Shown here in pieces: positions 22,496-26,666 of a stretch of DNA of 26,666 nucleotides. Location of the stretch: positions 1 to 26,666 of the forward strand of contig JAYQEA010000050.1 in assembly GCA_038138625.1 (NCBI GenBank), read 5' to 3'. This stretch comes from JAQXDR01 sp038138625 (GTDB lineage Bacteria > Pseudomonadota > Alphaproteobacteria > Rhodobacterales > Rhodobacteraceae). The first letter of the stretch is position 1. Each line of letters starts with the position of its first letter. The position numbers and the translations under genes are program-made. The notes under the pieces were generated by a model. That model did no database searches. It was not told where the DNA came from and saw nothing but the letters and a program-made list of their open reading frames with translations.

Positions 22496-24034
22496 ATGAC
22501 CGCCCCTGCAATTGAACTCAAAGGTATTTCAAAAGCCTTTGGCCCGGTACAAGCCAACAAAGACATCTCGATCCGCGTGATGCCCGGAACAATCCATGGC
22601 ATCATAGGGGAAAACGGCGCAGGGAAATCCACGCTGATGTCGATCCTTTACGGCTTTTACAAAGCAGATGCCGGCGAAATCTTTATTCAGGGTGACCGCG
22701 TTGAAATCCCCGATAGTCAGGCGGCCATATCAGCCGGTATTGGCATGGTGTTCCAACACTTTAAGCTCGTTCCAAATTTTACTGTTCTTGAAAATGTGAT
22801 CCTTGGCGCCGAAGACGGTTGGAAACTGACTGAAAGCCTGGCCAAAGCACGCAAAACCCTAACGCGGTTGGCCACTGAATATGAGCTGCACGTGGATCCG
22901 GACGCAGTTGTCGAAACCTTAAGCGTCGGGCACCAGCAACGCGTCGAAATTCTAAAAGCGCTGTATCGTCAGGCTGATATTCTCATCTTGGATGAGCCCA
23001 CCGGGGTTTTGACGCCAGCCGAGGCAGATCAACTGTTCCGCATCCTTGACCGTTTGCGTGCCGAAGGCAAAACCATCATTCTAATTACCCACAAACTACG
23101 CGAGATTATGGATATCACGGACACTGTCAGCGTGATGCGCCGCGGCGAGATGACCGCAACAGTCAAAACCTCTGAGACCAGCCCGGCAGCCTTGGCAGAA
23201 CTTATGGTTGGGCGCAAAGTTCTTTTGCAAGTCGATAAAGCTCCCGCAAATCCGGGCAAGATCGTGCTGCAAGTGGACCGACTGAATGTAACCGATGATG
23301 CCGGGGTTCAACGTCTTCACGATATTTCACTGCAAGTACGCGCCGGAGAAATCCTGGGCATTGCAGGCGTCGCAGGCAATGGTCAATCAGAACTGCTGGA
23401 GGTGCTGGGCGGTATGGTGTCCGGAACAGGTCACATCGAGCTTAATGGTGAACCACTGGATTTGACTGGCGAAAAAAGCGACGGCCAATCCCGGCGCGCG
23501 CAGGGTATTGCGCATGTCCCCGAAGATCGTCAACACGAGGGTCTGATCATGGAATTCAGCGCGTGGGAAAACATGGCATTCGGCTATCACCATGATCCAA
23601 AATATCAATCCGGGATCTTTATGAGCAACGCTGCAATTCGGGCCGATACCGCCGCAAAAATGGAACGTTTTGACGTTCGCCCGCCCAACCCTGCGCTAAA
23701 GGCACGGAATTTTTCAGGCGGGAACCAACAGAAAATCGTAGTTGCCCGTGAGATCGAGCGGGACCCCGAGGTTCTTTTGGTTGGCCAACCTACCCGCGGC
23801 GTAGATATTGGCGCGATCGAATTCATCCATAAACAAATCATAGCGCTACGTGATAGCGGTAAAGCAATTTTGTTGGTGAGTGTTGAACTGGATGAAATCC
23901 TGTCATTATCGGACCGCGTTGCTGTGATGTTTGATGGACGAATTATGGGCGAACGCAACCCGGAAAAGACCAATGAAAAAGAACTGGGCCTGCTGATGGC
24001 TGGCGTAGCAGAGACGGAGACAGCGCATGGATAA
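22496..24034 (+). CDS. nucleoside ABC transporter ATPase, two fused ATP-binding domains
   Basis: This 512-residue protein has the two-domain layout of sugar/nucleoside-type importer ATPases. Domain 1 has Walker A GENGAGKST (38-46), a divergent signature LSVGHQQR and Walker B ILILDEPT. Domain 2 has a relaxed Walker A (GVAGNGQSE), signature FSGGNQQK and Walker B LLVGQPTRG, where Gln replaces the usual catalytic Glu. I chose ATG 22496 over GTG 22490 because AAAGAG then sits at normal spacing. The last eight bases overlap the first permease gene. It energises the two permeases downstream. Confidence 0.93.
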   Translation: MTAPAIELKGISKAFGPVQANKDISIRVMPGTIHGIIGENGAGKSTLMSILYGFYKADAGEIFIQGDRVEIPDSQAAISAGIGMVFQHFKLVPNFTVLENVILGAEDGWKLTESLAKARKTLTRLATEYELHVDPDAVVETLSVGHQQRVEILKALYRQADILILDEPTGVLTPAEADQLFRILDRLRAEGKTIILITHKLREIMDITDTVSVMRRGEMTATVKTSETSPAALAELMVGRKVLLQVDKAPANPGKIVLQVDRLNVTDDAGVQRLHDISLQVRAGEILGIAGVAGNGQSELLEVLGGMVSGTGHIELNGEPLDLTGEKSDGQSRRAQGIAHVPEDRQHEGLIMEFSAWENMAFGYHHDPKYQSGIFMSNAAIRADTAAKMERFDVRPPNPALKARNFSGGNQQKIVVAREIERDPEVLLVGQPTRGVDIGAIEFIHKQIIALRDSGKAILLVSVELDEILSLSDRVAVMFDGRIMGERNPEKTNEKELGLLMAGVAETETAHG

Positions 24035-25121
24035 GATGCCCGGCTGGGCCGATGCGGTCCTTGTCCCATTAATCTCGATTCTTTTGGCGGCGCTTGTATC
24101 GTCACTCGTCATTCTTGCGATCGGAGAAAGCCCGATTGACGCTTTCGGCTCCATGGTCGAAGGGGCATTGGCCAGTTCTGCGGGATGGGGCTATACTCTA
24201 TACTACGCAACAAATTTCATGTTTACGGGTCTGGCGGTGTCTGTCGCGTTTCATGCGCGACTGTTCAATATAGGTGGCGAAGGTCAGGCGATGCTTGGCG
24301 GTTTGGGCGTGGCTTTGATGTGCCTGTTCATCCCGTGGCCCCACTGGTCGCTGGCTGTGATCGGATCTGGGCTTGCTGCTGCGGCTTTTGGCGCGCTTTG
24401 GGCGTTGATCCCGGCATATTTGCAAGCCAAACGCGGCAGCCACATCGTGATTACGACGATCATGTTCAATTTTATTGCGGCCTCATTGCTCAATTATGTG
24501 CTGGTCAATATGTTGCGACCCGACGGCGCCATGGAGCCGTCTTCAGACGTTTTCCCATCCGCAACACACCTCCCGACGTTTCAGGATATGTTTTCGACCG
24601 CTGATGTGGTGTTGTTTCAGCGCGCGCCCGCAAATGTGAGCTTTTTTATCGCCGTTGCGGCCTGTTTTGTGGTGTGGCTCTTATTGTGGCGGACACGGCT
24701 CGGATACGATATCCGGTCCTTTGGCCACAATGAACGCGCTGCGAAATATGCCGGTATCAGCGGTGTGCGGATTACGATTATCGCAATGCTGATATCAGGT
24801 GCGCTCGCGGGTATGATGGCTGTGAATTCTACCCAAGGAGAAGCCGAGCGCCTGCTTTTAAACTCGTCCGAAGGTGCTGGTTTTATCGGGATTGCTGTCG
24901 CGTTGATGGGACGGAACCATCCTCTTGGTGTCTTTCTGGCTGCTCTTTTGTTCGGATTTTTATACCAGGGCGGGGCCGAGGTCAGCTTTTGGACAAATAT
25001 CCCTGTGCAGATCGTTATCGTGATGCAGGCGCTTGTTATTTTGTTCACCGGCGCGCTGGACAACATGGTTCGAATGCCGCTGGAACGCGTGTTCCTCGCC
25101 TTTCGGCGCAAGGAGGACTGA
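24027..25121 (+). CDS. nucleoside ABC transporter permease 1 (BPD_transp_2)
   Basis: This 364-residue inner-membrane protein has around eight to ten hydrophobic helices of the branched-chain/sugar permease superfamily. Typical pieces are FNIGGEGQAMLGGLG, GSHIVITTIMFNFIAASLLNYV, the cytoplasmic loop FGHNERAAKYAGISGVR, and GFIGIAVALMGRNHPLGVF near the end. It pairs with the second permease to form the pore. It overlaps the ATPase end by eight bases and is followed after three bases by the next permease, so translation is coupled. Confidence 0.93.
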   Translation: MDKMPGWADAVLVPLISILLAALVSSLVILAIGESPIDAFGSMVEGALASSAGWGYTLYYATNFMFTGLAVSVAFHARLFNIGGEGQAMLGGLGVALMCLFIPWPHWSLAVIGSGLAAAAFGALWALIPAYLQAKRGSHIVITTIMFNFIAASLLNYVLVNMLRPDGAMEPSSDVFPSATHLPTFQDMFSTADVVLFQRAPANVSFFIAVAACFVVWLLLWRTRLGYDIRSFGHNERAAKYAGISGVRITIIAMLISGALAGMMAVNSTQGEAERLLLNSSEGAGFIGIAVALMGRNHPLGVFLAALLFGFLYQGGAEVSFWTNIPVQIVIVMQALVILFTGALDNMVRMPLERVFLAFRRKED

Positions 25122-25124
25122 TCC

Positions 25125-26090
25125 ATGGAATTCCTGACATTTATACAGCTTCTGGACAGCACACTGCGAAGCGCAACACCCTTGCTTTTGGCCTGTTTGG
25201 CAGGCCTTTTTTCCGAACGGGCAGGGATTTTCGACATTGGTCTAGAAGGCAAAATGCTGGCTGCAGCCTTTCTTTCTGCCGCCGTGGCTTTTGCAACGGG
25301 ATCGGTTTGGATCGGGCTACTGGCAGGAGTTGGTGGATCCGTGGTCCTGTCTTTGCTGCACGGGTTGGCTTCGATTAACTTTCGCGGGAACCAACTTATT
25401 TCCGGCGTTGCAATCAACTTTCTTGCGGCAGGTGCGACCGTTCTGTTTGCCCAGAACTGGTTTCGGCAAGGCGGCAGAACACCACAACTTTCCGGAGATG
25501 CGAGGTTCGAGCCAATATCGCTTCCTTTTGCGGAGGCATTGAAAGATGTTCCAATTTTTGGCCCCATCTATCACGAGCTTATCTCCGGGCATGCAATCTT
25601 GGTTTATGTTGCGCTGTTTATGGTGCCGCTGACGTGGTGGGTTTTGTTCCGTACGCGGTTTGGTCTACGGCTGCGGGCCGTGGGTGAAGCCCCCGAGGCG
25701 GTCGACACCGCCGGAATTTCGGTTGTGCACCTCAGATATGCTGCCGTGATCATCTGTGGGATATTGTGCGGAATTGCCGGCGCCTATCTATCCACCGGTC
25801 TACAAGCAAACTTTACGAAAGACATGACAGCCAACCGTGGCTTTATCGCTTTGGCGGCACTGATTTTTGCCAAATGGCGTCCTTGGTACGCCCTTGGTGC
25901 GTGTCTTTTATTTGGGTTTTTATTTGCGATCGAAACGCGCTTTCAGAATATCGATTTTCTTGGCTTTACCTTGCCAGTGCAATTTGTGCAGGCATTGCCA
26001 TACATTCTGACTGTTGTGATCCTCGCGGGTTTCGTGGGTCGTGCTATACCACCCCGCGCGGGAGGCGCCCCCTACATTAAAGAAAGATGA
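25125..26090 (+). CDS. nucleoside ABC transporter permease 2 (BPD_transp_2)
   Basis: This 321-residue membrane protein of the same superfamily as the preceding gene is slightly shorter. It contains FSERAGIFDIGLEGKML near the N-terminus, FRGNQLISGVAINFLAAG in the middle, the loop RAVGEAPEAVDTAGISVVHLRY, and a C-terminal LPVQFVQALPYILTVVIL helix. AAGGAGG lies before the ATG, within the end of the previous gene. It ends the importer cluster; its TGA lies inside the stem of a downstream hairpin. Confidence 0.93.
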   Translation: MEFLTFIQLLDSTLRSATPLLLACLAGLFSERAGIFDIGLEGKMLAAAFLSAAVAFATGSVWIGLLAGVGGSVVLSLLHGLASINFRGNQLISGVAINFLAAGATVLFAQNWFRQGGRTPQLSGDARFEPISLPFAEALKDVPIFGPIYHELISGHAILVYVALFMVPLTWWVLFRTRFGLRLRAVGEAPEAVDTAGISVVHLRYAAVIICGILCGIAGAYLSTGLQANFTKDMTANRGFIALAALIFAKWRPWYALGACLLFGFLFAIETRFQNIDFLGFTLPVQFVQALPYILTVVILAGFVGRAIPPRAGGAPYIKER

Positions 26091-26116
26091 CCACCCTAGG
26101 GGATATGGTGGTCTTT
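26089..26116 (+). terminator. probable terminator after the nucleoside importer
   Basis: GACCACC (26089-26095) pairs with GGTGGTC (26107-26113) around an 11-base loop, then TTT. The stem starts inside the last stop codon. The short T-run makes it a moderate candidate. Confidence 0.5.
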
Positions 26117-26131
26117 GCGCCTTGCGGTATT

Positions 26132-26155
26132 CCTGAGCAGTCACAAATGCTCAGG
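26132..26155. repeat. perfect inverted repeat upstream of the TauE-like gene
   Basis: CCTGAGCA (26132-26139) and TGCTCAGG (26148-26155) form an 8-bp perfect stem with an 8-base loop. No T-run follows on either strand. It could be a second stop element after the importer or a regulator site for the next gene. Confidence 0.4.
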
Positions 26156-26241
26156 TGGCCCCCTGTACAACACAGACCAAACAGATTAACGCACTGCTAA
26201 CTTAGGCGCTTGTCGCGTCATTACACCGTTAGGGTGCTTTC

Positions 26242-26666
26242 ATGCTTGTCTACCTTCCCGTTGCCGAAGTCTCGGTGAATGCCTTTGTCTTGATCGGTTT
26301 AGGCGGGATTGTCGGGATACTGTCTGGCATGTTTGGCGTAGGTGGTGGGTTTTTAATGACGCCATTACTTTTTTTCATTGGTATTCCCCCGGCTGTTGCG
26401 GTGGCCACAGAAGCAAATCAGATCGTCGCATCCTCATTTTCCGGAGTTCTTGCGCACCTGCGTCGCAAGACAGTGGACTTGCGTATGGGCAGTGTTTTGC
26501 TGGTTGGCGGTTTGATCGGCGCTGCACTGGGCGTGGGGGTCTTCAACTGGCTGAAAAGTCTTGGGCAAGTCGATCTGCTCGTGAAGTTATGCTATGTTGT
26601 GTTCCTTGGCATCATCGGCAGTCTGATGTTTGTGGAAAGCCTGAACGCCATCCGGAAAACAAATTC
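26242..26666 (+). CDS. TauE/SafE-family membrane exporter, 3' part beyond window
   Basis: The frame opens at ATG 26242 and is still open at the window end after 141 complete codons. The N-terminus MLVYLPVAEVSVNAFVLIGL leads into GGIVGILSGMFGVGGGF, the glycine-rich signature of TauE/SafE (DUF81) transporters, then FFIGIPPAVAVATEANQIVA and further helices. Family members export sulfite, sulfoacetate or other organosulfur anions; the substrate cannot be told here. Typical length is about 250-310 residues, so roughly half is present. Confidence 0.88.
   Translation, partial: MLVYLPVAEVSVNAFVLIGLGGIVGILSGMFGVGGGFLMTPLLFFIGIPPAVAVATEANQIVASSFSGVLAHLRRKTVDLRMGSVLLVGGLIGAALGVGVFNWLKSLGQVDLLVKLCYVVFLGIIGSLMFVESLNAIRKTN

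Noticed and set aside
24617..25567. Minus-strand open frame of 316 codons across the two nucleoside permease genes
   Set aside because: Long but antisense to two clear membrane permeases; the translation is rich in Lys, Ser and Pro without domain features and spans the junction of both genes.
1..26666. CRISPR array, tRNA or rRNA genes, insertion sequences, phage genes
   Set aside because: No regularly spaced repeats, transposase motifs, terminal inverted repeats or structural RNA signatures were seen on reading through the window; a tRNA scan could not be run.

Overview
The window looks like a roseobacter-group alphaproteobacterium (Rhodobacterales). The basis is gene content and family style: a dnaK-dnaJ pair next to alkB, a Nfu-type scaffold protein followed by tsaB and rimI, ubiG, a class IV aminotransferase and a BMP-type nucleoside ABC transporter, with moderate GC (about 50-60% in lines counted by hand). 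A run of 100 N at 19763-19862 marks a draft scaffold, so small frameshifts should be read with care.

Layout. (1) 1-144: C-terminal end of an alpha/beta hydrolase. (2) 145-3694: a strikingly AT-rich block with an ABC_sub_bind-type periplasmic binding protein followed by an orphan membrane histidine kinase. No transporter or response regulator gene is nearby. The block is preceded by a cluster of ATTCAAA/TTTGAAT heptamers. This is the most unusual part of the window and is probably acquired DNA. (3) 3932-7210: dnaJ and dnaK on the minus strand, with a strong intergenic hairpin and a heat-shock-like promoter; alkB diverges from them. (4) 7926-13720: a four-gene oligopeptide/dipeptide-type ABC importer on the minus strand (two permeases, one fused double ATPase, a Tat-exported binding protein), ended by a strong terminator. 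A prolyl aminopeptidase gene lies just upstream on the same strand. (5) 14759-18562: ubiG, a convergent GH42 beta-galactosidase whose end overlaps ubiG, and a class IV (branched-chain) aminotransferase. (6) 18563-19305: about 740 bases without an intact gene. It contains what may be the broken remains of a small membrane protein on the minus strand. (7) 19306-21254: a UspA-like stress protein, the N gap, a truncated nfu gene, then tsaB and rimI with overlapping junctions. (8) 21307-26090: a complete BMP-family nucleoside-type ABC importer (binding protein, double ATPase, two permeases) with overlapping or tightly spaced genes. (9) 26242-26666: the start of a TauE/SafE-family exporter running off the window.

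How the genes work together. DnaK, DnaJ and AlkB serve protein and nucleic-acid repair. The peptide importer plus prolyl aminopeptidase suggests uptake and breakdown of peptides. The BMP importer suggests salvage of nucleosides. TsaB and RimI serve translation (tRNA t6A synthesis and protein N-acetylation). The binding protein plus kinase pair at the left end may form a ligand-sensing module, which is inference. All family assignments come from reading motifs by eye; no database search was run.
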